DNA of 64,000 nucleotides from Neovahlkampfia damariscottae (Eukaryota; Heterolobosea; Selenaionea; Neovahlkampfiida; Neovahlkampfiidae). The DNA lies in contig JABLTG010000022.1 of the NCBI GenBank assembly GCA_016618085.1, positions 1-64,000 of the forward strand, written 5' to 3'. The position numbers and the translations under genes are program-made. The notes under the pieces were generated by a model. The model was not told where the DNA came from, ran no database searches, and worked only from the letters and a program-made list of their open reading frames with translations. This document shows, piece after piece, positions 47,319 to 57,575 of the stretch. Within the stretch, counting starts at the first letter, position 1, and each line of letters opens with the position of its first letter.

Positions 47319-47450
47319 ATGGATATTTCACCTGCCATTTTCAGAAAGAAAAATGTCATGAAATATTTCTGCAGAAATGCACTTTACAAAAGAAATGAAG
47401 AAATTCGGAACTCTTTGAATTTTAGCATATCAGAAGAAAGGATATGTTGA
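47319..47450 (+). CDS. possible small basic ORF, 43 residues
   Basis: ATG-started frame MDISPAIFRKKNVMKYFCRN... ending IC-TGA, filling the spacer between ATP23 and the next gene. Basic with a possible amphipathic helix. No similarity recognised, no CCAAT box before it. Could be a small gene, an alternative exon or chance. Confidence 0.25.
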   Translation: MDISPAIFRKKNVMKYFCRNALYKRNEEIRNSLNFSISEERIC

Positions 47451-47457
47451 CCAATCA
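47451..47457 (+). promoter_or_regulatory. CCAATCA box upstream of 47478 gene
   Basis: CCAATCA begins 27 bases before the ATG at 47478, typical for the window. Confidence 0.5.
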
Positions 47458-47477
47458 TATCAGATCCTCTTCAAAAA

Positions 47478-48020
47478 ATGGACAAAGTACAAAACACAGT
47501 CTCAGGCTTAAAAGCAGAAACTTTTGATTTAGTTGATCAAATTAAAAATGGTAAACTTCCAAATGAAAAACAAGTCAGATTCATTAACCTTCTCATTTTT
47601 GGTAAACCCTTAGTCCGAACTAAATATTTTAAAGCAAAATTAAGTTTCATCCTCCTTGTTATTCCAAGTATTTACAGATATTTCGTAATTGGATCACCTG
47701 GTGAATCAGATCTTGCAAATTCAACTCTTGAATTCCTCAGGTAAATTACTTTTTGACGTAACTAATATTTTTTTAGATTAGCTGGAGTTTTCGCTTTTGG
47801 GTTATTTTTCGTTGCTAATATTGCTAGAAGACACACAGACCAAAGTGTTGTAACAAAACTTCAAACTGATATTTTCAAATTATTCACTTGGGTCTTTACA
47901 CTTTTAACTTTGACTTCTGTTTACTTTTATTTTCAAGGAGGCACAATATTTTATGCTTTATGGGCAGTATTTTATATTTTATTTGCTGTCTTAAATGCTA
48001 AATCTGCTAAATTGTTCTAA
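47478..48020 (+). CDS. four-pass membrane protein of unknown family, about 168 residues
   Basis: Two exons (intron about 47742-47777). Hydrophilic head of 45 residues, then helices LSFILLVIPSIYRYFVI, LAGVFAFGLFFVANIA, LFTWVFTLLTLTSVYFYF and TIFYALWAVFYILFAVL. The pattern of an Arg followed by a small-residue helix (FLRLAGVFAFG) is also seen in the membrane gene at 56965, so the two may be distant relatives; this is only inference. Function unknown. Confidence 0.7.
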
Positions 48021-48074
48021 TTGTTAATAAACTTTTTTTAATAACAAAATTGGAGATTTTTAATTTGTACACCA

Positions 48075-49727
48075 ATGAACAAAGTTTATAAGAAAAGAAG
48101 AAGAACTGATGACGTAATGGAAGAAAATGAAATTGAATTTTCTTCTTTGTTTATCAAAAGTTCAATAATTAAAGCATTGAATGAAAGTGGATATTTCAAT
48201 CCTTCACCTGTCCAAAAAAAAGGTTTTGAAAAAAAAAATTAAAAAAACAAAGTTATACCAATTGGTAAAGTTATATTATAAAATTGATTCTTTAGTGAAA
48301 GAAGGATTGGATTGCATTGGTAAATTTAATTTTTGTGATTCATTTTCAATAGTACAAGCAAAATCAGGCACTGGAAAGACAATTGGTTCGATTTTTGATT
48401 TGTTAGTTTAATTTTCAAGTTATGAGGTTTGATTTTTTTTGAATTCATTTTTTTCGATAGTATTCTATCTTTGGAGAAAATTACTGCAACTAATTTACAA
48501 GTGTTAATCATCGCTCCAACAAGAGAAATAGCAATACAAATACAACAAGTATCTAAAGAATTATCAATTTACATGGAGAATACAATATCAATTGAATATT
48601 TTGTTGGTGGATTTCCAGTACATGAAGGTATAGAAAATTTTTCTGAAAATTTAGATATTGAAAAACTAAAAAATTGTCAAATTGCCATTGGGACACCTGG
48701 AAGAATCACACAATTATTAGCTTCAAAATATATGAAAACCAAAGATATCAAATTGCTAATTCTAGATGAAGCAGATGTTCTATTTCAAGAACAATTTGAA
48801 ATTAAGTAATTCTACAAAAAAATCTAAATTTAAGATCTATTATTGAATTCTTACCTAATGAAAAACAATTTTGCGCTTTTTCAGCAACTTTTTCGAAAGA
48901 TTTATTAACAACTTTGAACAGTTTTATGAAAAATTCGAAATATATCCAAATCACCAAAGAAGTATCATTAAAAGGTGTCAAAGAATATTATATACAAACT
49001 AACTCTGGTATTAATGAAGCAGTTGAATTTCAATTCAAAAAAGAAAAAGTCATTGAAGTTTTAAAAAAAGTAACATTTCATCAATGCATTATTTTTTGTC
49101 ATAATTCATCACATTGTGAATCACTTTCTAGTTATTTGAATGAAAATGGATTTTCATCTGATTCCATAAGTTCATCACTTTCTCAAAAAGAACGTTTGAA
49201 TTCAATGAATAATATCAGAAATTTTAAATCAAGAATTTTAGTTTCGACTGATTTGACATCAAGAGGAGTTGATTTTTCAAGAATTAATGTTGTCATTAAT
49301 TTAAGTCTCCCAAATGAATCAGAAACATATATGCACAGGATTGGTCGAACAGGTTTGATTTTTTGATTTTTAATCATCAGGTCGCTTTGGAACATTTGGA
49401 ATTGCAATTTCGATTTTGACCAACAAAGAATTGAATAATTTGATGGACTTGAGAGAAAAATTAACGACTAATGAAATTGAACAACTTCCTAATAGATTGG
49501 ATCCTTTGGATTATACTGATGAGTTAAATGACGAAGAAGAACAAAAATTAAAATCCTTTCAAACAACAGAAAGAGAAATTCAATCTTCAATTCCTGAAAA
49601 ACCAGAAGAAAAATTGAAAAAACAAAAGATAGTTTCAGAGGAAGAGGAAATGACTCAAAGGAGAATTTTGAAGAAATTTTCAAATTTTAGAAGTTATATT
49701 TCTCATTATAGGGGCTCTTATTATTGA
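48075..49727 (+). CDS. DEAD-box RNA helicase, DDX20/Gemin3-like
   Basis: ATP-dependent RNA helicase. Start MNKVYKKRRRTDD at 48075. Motifs in order: Q-motif region (SPVQKK), Walker A AKSGTGKT, Ia APTREIA, GTPGR, DEAD (LILDEADVLF), SAT (FSATFSKD), motif V STDLTSRGVD and motif VI HRIGRTGRFG. The segments STDLTSRG, ETYMHRIGR and RFGTFG are close to human DDX20 (Gemin3), a partner in snRNP assembly, so that orthology is likely but not proven. The first 400 bases are cut into very small exons, including one of 12 bases and one of only 7 bases (48420-48426). C-terminal tail is charged and ends RSYISHYRGSYY. UGA is the stop codon. Confidence 0.85.
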
Positions 49728-49957
49728 TTTTTAGTAATTTTCCATTTTCGGAAATTATTTTTGACAAAAATTCAAAAAAGTTTTCGATTTTGATAATTGA
49801 TGCATGTATTCAAAATATCTACCTTTGGCATGTATTTTGCAAAAAATCCACTTTTTTGGTATATTTGTCGATTGACTGATTTATCACCAAATATGACTGA
49901 TTAGGAAACATTTTTAACCAATCGGTTCATTTTTGTTTTTCCAAATCTATTTTTTCA
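49728..49957. other. intergenic spacer, 230 bases
   Basis: AT-rich spacer between the helicase and the RGS gene. Holds CCAATCG at 49918-49924, 33 bases before the RGS start. Nothing else recognised. Confidence 0.5.
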
Positions 49958-50656
49958 ATGTTTGAAACGGCAAAAGGAAAACGAAAAACAACTTTTGTAA
50001 AATAAACAAAAAAACTAACTTTTACCAACAGAATATCAAAGATATTTCAATCAAATCACACAGATCATCGGCACCATCATTGATAATACACCCACAGAAA
50101 AAAGAAAGGATAAACAGAAAGAGTTTATCAAAAAGAAATACTTCTGAAGCATACATTGAAAAACCCGAGACAATCAACTGTTCAGTTTCATTGCCAAAAT
50201 ATGAAGGTCAGACTTTTCATAATTTTTTTAAAGACCAATTTGACAGAAATCTCAAAAAAATTCACTTTTTCGTTTGTGACCCTTGATGAGAAATGCTCTA
50301 TTTTCTTTAGAAAATTCTCTCAACGATTTTTATGTTTCGAAAATTTGTTCTTTTATGAAGCAACAATACGTTTCAAAAAAGTGAAAGATATTCATCTGAA
50401 AAGACAAACTTGTTTGATGATTATTCAAGGATTTATGATAAAGGGATCAACAATTGAACTGAATATCTCAAAAGAAGAGAAAGAGAAGTCAGCAATTAAA
50501 TTTGAGAAATTACAGGAAAATGAATGCCCTGATGATTTCTTTGATGAATATTTGCCTTCCGTTGTTTATATGTTGAAAATTGAAACTTATCCATTATTTT
50601 TGAAAAGTCAAGAATTTGTTGATTATTATTCAAAATTTGGAATAAAAATTTTGTAA
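49958..50656 (+). CDS. RGS-domain protein
   Basis: Regulator of G-protein signalling, expected to speed GTP hydrolysis by G-alpha. Three exons (49958-49996, 50032-50206, 50247-50656); the second intron is placed at the only acceptor that joins the frames. A basic Ser-rich N-terminus of about 65 residues is followed by one RGS domain: FFRKFSQRFLCFENLFFYEA, a helix with IIQGFMIKGSTIELNIS, and FLKSQEFVDYYSKFG near the end, matching the nine-helix RGS order including the E-N-L-x-F-Y-E core. About 207 residues. Confidence 0.85.
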
Positions 50657-50750
50657 TTTTTGATTTATTAATTTTATGAAAAAATGTAAATTTTGTAATT
50701 TTATTGTCAAATTTAATTTTTCCATTCTTATTGGTCAATTGTATTTTGTT

Positions 50751-51545
50751 ATGTCTTTTGTTAAAAGTTTTCCGAACCCACCTGAATTTTATAAAAACTA
50801 TGGTGATGATAAAATGGATCATCCTTTACCTCCACCTCCAATAGAAGGTGATTATAAAGTAACAACAAAAAGACAAACTAAAATCCAAAGGTTTTTGGTG
50901 AAACCATACCAGTAAGTCACATTCAAAGAATCTTAACAAATAAAAGAGCAATGATATTCTAAGAAGACCTTCTGAAGATAACATAAAAGAGTTATTTCCA
51001 GAGAATTTTGGTAAAAATCAAATTTAAATTTAAAAAAAAAAACAGAGCATGTAAGTGAATTGAAGAAATTGAATCAATCTCTGAAACTTTCTTTCATTGA
51101 ATTGATTGAAATATTGATCAATTATCCAAATGAAAAAATTAAAGAAACAAGAGAATTATCCATTTATATAAACCCTGAAGAAGAAGAAAAAGAAAAATTT
51201 GCTTGGGAATTAAAAATAGAACAAATTCATCTTTTACTTATAAATTTATCATATATTTTGAATACATATCGTCCACATCAAAGTCGTCACCAAATTATTG
51301 AAATTTTAAAAAATCAACTGAAAAAGCGAATAGACACAATCAAAGAATTGAATGATACTTACAACATAAACTTAGATATTCTTTCTAAAATTAATTTTGA
51401 CTTTGAAAGTTCAAAAAGAAAAAGAGAAGATGAACAAAAGGAGGAAGAAAAAAATGAACAAAAAGTTATGAAAACCACAGTTTCAAATGAAATCAATGTT
51501 AAAGAATATACTGCTTTATTTAAAGCTGCCAAAAAAAAATGGTAA
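50751..51545 (+). CDS. MED7: Mediator complex subunit 7
   Basis: Nuclear transcription co-activator subunit of the Mediator middle module. Three exons; introns at about 50912-50949 and 51015-51045. Family marks: N-terminal FPNPPEFYKNYG and PPPPIEGDYKV, ELKKLNQSLKLSFIELIEI, and the signature YILNTYRPHQSRHQ, which corresponds to the RPHQARE motif of other MED7 proteins. The C-terminus is a charged helix. About 240 residues, normal for the family. An inverted CCAAT (ATTGGTC) lies 15 bases before the ATG. Confidence 0.9.
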
Positions 51546-51559
51546 AAAAATAAACTTTT

Positions 51560-52242
51560 TTATTTTAAAATTTGATTTGATTCCATTTCTGCAACTTTTT
51601 GTACAACCTCTTTTACATTTTGAATTACACCAGGTGCAATTTGTGTAGCAACATAATTAATGACCCATGATGGAAAATAACCACCTAAATCACCTCGAGT
51701 GACATATGTTAATTCAGTTCCTTTCTCGTGTTTTTTCATGTAGTAACCATTGATATAGGTGAAAGCTCTGACATGACCTGATCGAGTTGGCATCTTTTCA
51801 TGTTCTATACTTTTAAACAATACAATACATTCGTCTTCTTTTTTTCTTATTGATCTTCTTGTTACAAAATCTCGATGAGAAACTAAAAGAAATGGTGATT
51901 TCATAGCGCCTGTTTTAAATTTTTTAATAAAAAACTTTTTTTTAATTTACAATAATGTACAAGATTGTTCTCATCAATTTCTTCCAAAACTTGATCGTCT
52001 TCGACAACTTTAGTGAATAATTCTTCATATTTTGGGTCATATATGATTTCTAATAACTTTAATGGAGAAACTCCTTCCACTAAAGATGAAACACGTACAG
52101 AGTTCAAAGAAGAAGATTTATATTTTTTTCTTTCTACAACAGTGATTTTATCATTGTAAGCTTCTTTCCAATCATTGGATGTAGCAACTGCTTCCTCAAC
52201 AAATTCTTGATACTCTTCGTGTGTTGCAGGTTTAATAGACAT
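51560..52242 (-). CDS. START-domain lipid-transfer protein
   Basis: Two exons on the minus strand (intron about 51910-51951); start MSIKPATHEEYQEF. Whole protein is one START domain of about 210 residues: KVVERKK-like strand, VEGVSPLKLLEIIYD, KSPFLLVSHRDFVTRRSIRK, RSGHVRAFTYINGYYM, ELTYVTRGDLGGYFPSW and the C-terminal helix NYVATQIAPGVIQNV. No membrane or targeting segment. Binds and moves a lipid or sterol; ligand unknown. Three CCAAT boxes lie in the 128 bases before it. Confidence 0.85.
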
Positions 52243-52370
52243 TCAGGATGTTTCTGAAAAGTTTTCCGTTCTGAAAATGATTTGAGGTTTTGATTGGATT
52301 ATAACGTCCAATCACGGACTTTTCACATGGAGAATTAATTGCCAATCACAAAACATTTCCAAATTTGGAT

Positions 52371-53179
52371 TTAGAACGAACTCAAATAATTTATTAAAAT
52401 TGAAGCAGCTGATGAAACATTCAATGATTCGATATTGTGAATCGGAATTGAAAGCGAAACTATATTTTCAGAGGTCAAATTTGAACCTCTGGATTCATTT
52501 CCCATTATCAAACAAAAACCGTCATGCTTTTCCAATAATTCCTTGATCTCCTTTGAATTTTTATGTATGTCATATTCATAATTCTTTGTTTTAGCCAAAA
52601 ACCCAATGAGATTGTGCTTCTCCAAAATTTCTTTAGCTTCTTCTACACTTCCATAACCTAAAGTCTTAAAAATTATATTTACATACTTGAATCCAATAAC
52701 ATAGAAGTGCCTTGAGATGATCTAATACATTTTTCATTCAATGCATTAACCGTATTATCAATTAAAAAAATAAAATCAAAATTAAAAGCTGAAGCTGTTC
52801 TAAAAATAGTTCCTAAGTTACCAGGATTCTGTATTTTATCAATAATTAACATTTTTTTAATTTTTTTTTTGTTTTCATTTTTTTTTTCAAGTTGAAATTC
52901 ACCTATGAAACCATCTGAATTTTTTAGTCCAGAGATTTTGTTCAAAATTTTTTGTTTTGTGAAATATATTTCACAATTTAGTTTTTTTAATTCTTTTGGA
53001 ATATTATTTTCAAATGAAGAATCGAGAATTAATTTAGTTGGTGTAAGGACTTTTGTTAAATCGAAAATTAATTTTCTTCCAAGTACAAGAGCCGTATTAT
53101 TGGCATTTTCTTTTCTAAGTTTTGTTAATTGTTTGACAACTAAGTTTGATGAACTCTCCAGAAAATATTTTGACCTCAT
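52371..53179 (-). CDS. SpoU/TrmH-family RNA 2'-O-ribose methyltransferase
   Basis: Two exons joined by a 29-base intron near 52650-52678. SPOUT-fold methyltransferase. Motif 1 NPGNLGTIFRTASAF, motif 2 LIMGNESRGS, motif 3 LSIPIHNIESLNVSSAASI are all present in order with the trefoil-knot spacing. The N-terminal substrate-binding domain is there (KYFLESSSNLVVKQLTKLRK). The basic N-terminus and similarity of layout to MRM3/RlmB-type enzymes fit a mitochondrial rRNA methyltransferase, but a presequence is not clear. Confidence 0.88.
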
Positions 53180-53242
53180 AAAAATGCACAGTTTTTTATC
53201 AGTAAAAGAAAATTGACCAATTAAATGTTAACAATATAATGT

Positions 53243-55916
53243 TTAATCTTCATCAAAATCTAATTTCCTTTTTTTTTTATCCTTTGAATATAGATGATTT
53301 GATGACAACAAACCAAAAAAATTATCACAAATTTCATCAATTTCAAAACTATCTTTCAAATGAGCAATCAAACAATCTTTAATTTGAGAATAAAAATGAT
53401 ATTGAATTGAGAAATTAGAAATCTCAAATAAATTTGAGTGATCAATTTTTGTTTGCAATCTTGTAATCAATTCTTGTTTCAATTTTGTTTCAAGATATTT
53501 ATCTGACAGTTTTATCAATTTCTTGATTTTTTTGTAATCAAATTCATCCATATTTTTCAATTGTTTGAAGTAAATGAACTTCAACAGTAATTTGAAATTG
53601 TCAAAAAAATCAAACATTTTTTCTTCCTCTTCTCGATCAAATTTCATTTGTAGAATTTGCGCGCCATTTTTTTCTTCTTCATTTTGATCGAATTTTTCAT
53701 TGAATTGACTCATATTCAAGTATGCATTGTCACCATTCTGTTTCAAAAAATTGAACTGAGCACTGAAATAATCAGAATTTATCATCAATATTGACTGATG
53801 TGCTTTTATAAATTTGTTATTGTTAAAGATAAAAATCAAATCAAAGTCAGTTTTTTTATCCCATAACTCAAATATCTTCTTCTTTAGAAAATCATAATCA
53901 TTCTTTTTATCCATCAAATAATTCTGCTGATTTTTAAATTTTTTGATTTTTGAAGAATAACTATCAGTTTGATGTCGATTATTTATTTCTGAAAAACAAT
54001 TAATAATCAAAGAAGATTCGAAAATATCTTTCTCCAATAGAAAATCTAAGACTTCTGTGGGTGTTTGTCGAAACGTATTCAAGTTCAAAACACAAAATTC
54101 TTTCAATTGGTTAAAATTCAAAGTATCAGCCAATTCAAATATTGATTTCAACTCTTTCACTGATTTAAACATTAAATCATCATCTCTTCCTTCTGAATAC
54201 AGAAATAGCAACAAAAAATTCCAAATATTTGTATCATACTTATCAGCAAGATTCATCATTTCATTGATGTCTAAAACTGATAATATACACTTTTGAAGAT
54301 GTATTGTATGTCCATTTGTAATGAATTCAATATCTGATGCATTTTTTTTGTCAATCAAGTTTTTGAAACTCTGATCTTCCATAGTATCTCTGACTCTGAT
54401 TTTTGAAACACCTGGATTCTTATATCCAGTAAATACCTTTTGATTCAATGAATAAAACAACTTACTGAATATCCTCCAAATCGGAATAATGACCCATTGT
54501 AGTAGACCAATGAAGAATTTTGAACTCTTGGTAAAACATGAGCAATCTTTCTCCAGTAATTTGTTTTTAAATCTAATTCAAAAACAGTATCTAACTCATT
54601 ATAAACTTCACTATCATCAGTCAATCCTCCATGAATATACATTTTGTCACCATGAACTACAGAAGAATGACAGTGTATTTTTGGTGGTATTTCACCAAAA
54701 GCCACTATTTCTTGGATTTTATAGTTTTGAAGATTCAGATAATAAACTCTATTTGAACAAAATAATGATCTTCCTCCAAAAATTACTGAATAATTCTGCC
54801 AAATTGATGCTGAATGACCACTCAAAAATGGAAAATCAGGATTGTCAATACTGTAAAACTTATTTTCATCTAAATTGAATTCTTCAAGTAATGTAGTGCG
54901 AATAAATCGTTCACCAAACACAAAAATAGAATTTCCATACGAAAACATAGCAAAATTAGGTCCAGGTTCAAATTCAAATGTGGATTCTAATTAAAGATAT
55001 TAATCGTAATTAAATTACTTTCTACTTTGTATTTACACTCAATTTTGACTAAATTTTCTGTATCAGGCATGATTACCTTTTCTTGAATTTCTTTAGTTTT
55101 TGCATTTATGAATACTCGTTTCTTTGAATCAAAGTCAAAAACAGTATTAGTCAAAAAATCAATTTTTTGAATATAACAAAGAGGTAAATCGATGCTTACA
55201 ATAAAAAGTTCATTTCCATGAAGAACAACTTTAAAAGTGGATAATGTTGGTATATCATTCTTTGACCAATTATGGGTCTCTAAATTAAAAAAATGCGTTC
55301 CATATGGATGAACCCAATATTTTTGATTGTAAATACCACTTGAACTTTGATTTCTCAGAAGATCAGTTGGTGCATCTCCAATTGTAGGAATTTGAAAATC
55401 TTCCTTCTTTGAATCTTCTTTAAAAAATAGTTTTGTTAATTGACTCACTGCCTCTTTTCTTGAAATATTTGATGGTGATAAACCTTTGGAGTATAATAAA
55501 TCATTTAAAGTTTCTGTTGTTGCACTATTCAAATCATAAATTTTTGAAATTGTTTCAAGTGGAACTTTGGATATTTTATTCAATTTGATTGCATTCCTCA
55601 ATGCTTCATGAAAATTTTGTAAACTGATATTTGATAATAACTCGTAGTTCAAAGTTTCTTCTTGTATTTTCTTGTCAATAGGATTTGGTATAATTTGTTG
55701 TGAATAAAAAATTGTTTCTTGATAATTTTCCAATGTAAACTCACAAAAGCATAGTTTTCCATTCAAGAAATTTAGTAGTCTTGTGTTTTTTTGAACTTTA
55801 TTTTCTTCATTCAAAATTTCTAAATAGATTTTTTTTGCTGGAAGAAGTTTGTTTATTTTCACATATTCTTCTGCTTCTCGAATTTTTTCTTTGTAAAAGT
55901 GCTCTTTTGAAATCAT
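53243..55916 (-). CDS. TPR-like/kelch/tandem BTB protein (LZTR1-like layout)
   Basis: Three exons on the minus strand, joined at about 54949-54982 and 54446-54475. N-terminal 160 residues are helical and TPR-like (LPAKKIYLEILNEEN). A kelch propeller follows (about 55330-54470) with repeats such as SVIFGGRSLFCSNRVYYLNL and KMYIHGGLT, then two BTB domains: KNASDIEFITNGHTIHLQKC and FDLIFIFNNNKFIKAHQSIL, each followed by BACK-like helices. Kelch before tandem BTB domains is the layout of LZTR1, a CUL3 adaptor; that function is inferred from architecture only. Ends in a basic KKKRKLDFDED tail. Confidence 0.75.
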
Positions 55917-55951
55917 AAAAGTGAAATAATTTTATTGGTCAATTTTATTTT

Positions 55952-56930
55952 TTAAATTCCTGATTTCCACGTTTCGTTGTGAACATTTTTTAAAATTTTC
56001 AGAATTTCTTCCAAATGATCTTCATCTAATTCTTCATTTAACCATTTTATTGATTGTTCAACTTCTTGTTGTGAAGAGAATCCAATCAATGTTGTTTTTG
56101 AAAAATCATTGAATTTCAAACTGTATTGAATTGCAATTTTTGAAATATTCAAATCATTTTTTTTACAATATTCATTGACTCTTTCACATGATTCTTTGAT
56201 TTCTTTGGATGCAGGATGCCATTCTGGTGGTCCAATATCTGTTAATAATCTCATTGACAATGGAGAAGCAGACATTAAAGTAACATTAAATTTTTTAAAC
56301 TTTTCTGAATATTCTTGAAGTAAATTATTTTGTAATGTGAAGTGACAGTACGATAATACCAAATCAATCTTTTTTTCAGTCTTGTTTACTTTTTCAACAA
56401 TTGATAACAATTTATCCAAAGGATAACCACTAAAAAAAAAAAACACTTTTAAATCGTTTTAATTACCTGATACCAACATTGTTGATTGTTCCTTTTTCTT
56501 TGTAGCTCAAAAGTGTTGGAATTGATTCTTCAATGATCAATTTTTCATCACCAAATTCAACATCATGTAAAATTAAGATATCCAAATAATCAGTTTGTAA
56601 TCTGTTCAAACTTTCTTGAATTGATTTTTCAATTCTTTTTTTTGAAAAATCAAACTCTGAAACATCATAACGACCTGTTTTTGTACAAATAAAATAATCA
56701 CTTCTATTTAAATGTAATTCTTTTGAAGCTTGTTGTAAGGCATCTCCAAGAGCTTGTTCAGATTTTTTACGTCCGTAATATGGTGAAGTGTCAAATAAAG
56801 TAATTCCTAATTCTAAAGCTCTTTTAACAGCTTCTACACCTTCTTTTTTGTCAACTTGTCCATATTCATCTCCTAAAGTTGCTGCTCCAAAAGATATTTT
56901 CGGAATTTTGTAGTTTTTTATGTTATTCAT
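55952..56930 (-). CDS. aldo/keto reductase, L-galactose dehydrogenase-like
   Basis: Two exons (intron about 56427-56462). NAD(P)H-dependent oxidoreductase with a TIM-barrel fold. Family signs: FGAATLGDEYGQVD, the catalytic Asp/Tyr region TLFDTSPYYG, Lys region DYFICTKTGRYD, His region DYLDILILHDVEFG, and nucleotide-binding end LIGFSSQQEVEQSI. The length (313 residues) and the TSPYYG, TKTGRY and HDVEFG segments match the L-galactose dehydrogenase subgroup, which acts in plant-type ascorbate synthesis. Substrate here is inferred. Confidence 0.85.
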
Positions 56931-56964
56931 TTCCTTTTGTTTTCGTTGTCCAATAAAATCTCAA

Positions 56965-57499
56965 ATGTCCAACGGAAATAATGAAGGAAGGTATGTGGTG
57001 AACAGTGGAACTATAATTCATGGAATGTTACTCTATATGATTGTAATGGGTGGTTTAAAGCTTGCAATGCCATCAGTTTATTCTCATTACGTTTATCACA
57101 AAATGGAAGATTTCAATTCTATTCGTATTCTAGGTGGATGCATGTTATCGATTGCATGGATTACATGGCCATTTCGTTTAATTGGGTTTTTTAATTTATT
57201 TTATTTTTTTAACACCACAAAGAGATCCAACTTGGGTTAGAAGAATAATGAGGTAAAATAACATTAATGAACCATAATTTAGAGGTAAAAAAAAGTTTTT
57301 TTATTTTTAAATGATATCAAAGGATACTGTAGAATACTGTATTTTGGTCTAATTCTTTTTAGTTTTGTATTTTTTAGTTGAATGTTTGGTTTCGTTTTAT
57401 TCGGAGAATCTAACACCTTTTGGAACTATTGTAAATCAAATTTTGACATTTCTTGGAAGTTTAATATCATTTTGGATTGGTTTTGTTATCGCTTATTGA
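56965..57499 (+). CDS. small multi-pass membrane protein, TP53I11-like (weak)
   Basis: Start MSNGNNEGRYVVNSG at 56965, 34 bases from the divergent aldo/keto reductase start, with CCAAT between them. Helices GMLLYMIVMGGLKLAM and ILGGCMLSIAWITW, then DPTWVRRIM after an intron at about 57186-57223, and a last part LVECLVSFYSENLTPFG plus ILTFLGSLISFWIGFVIAY. The splicing between 57250 and 57375 could not be settled: no single standard intron keeps frame, and a very small exon may be involved. The segment IRILGGCMLSI is reminiscent of animal TP53I11. UGA stop at 57497-57499. Confidence 0.5.
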
Positions 57500-57575
57500 G
57501 ATAAATAAAAATTGTTTTATTTTTAGATTTTTTCCACCAATTATTTTTTCAAACCATCAATAAGGCCACAGAAAA

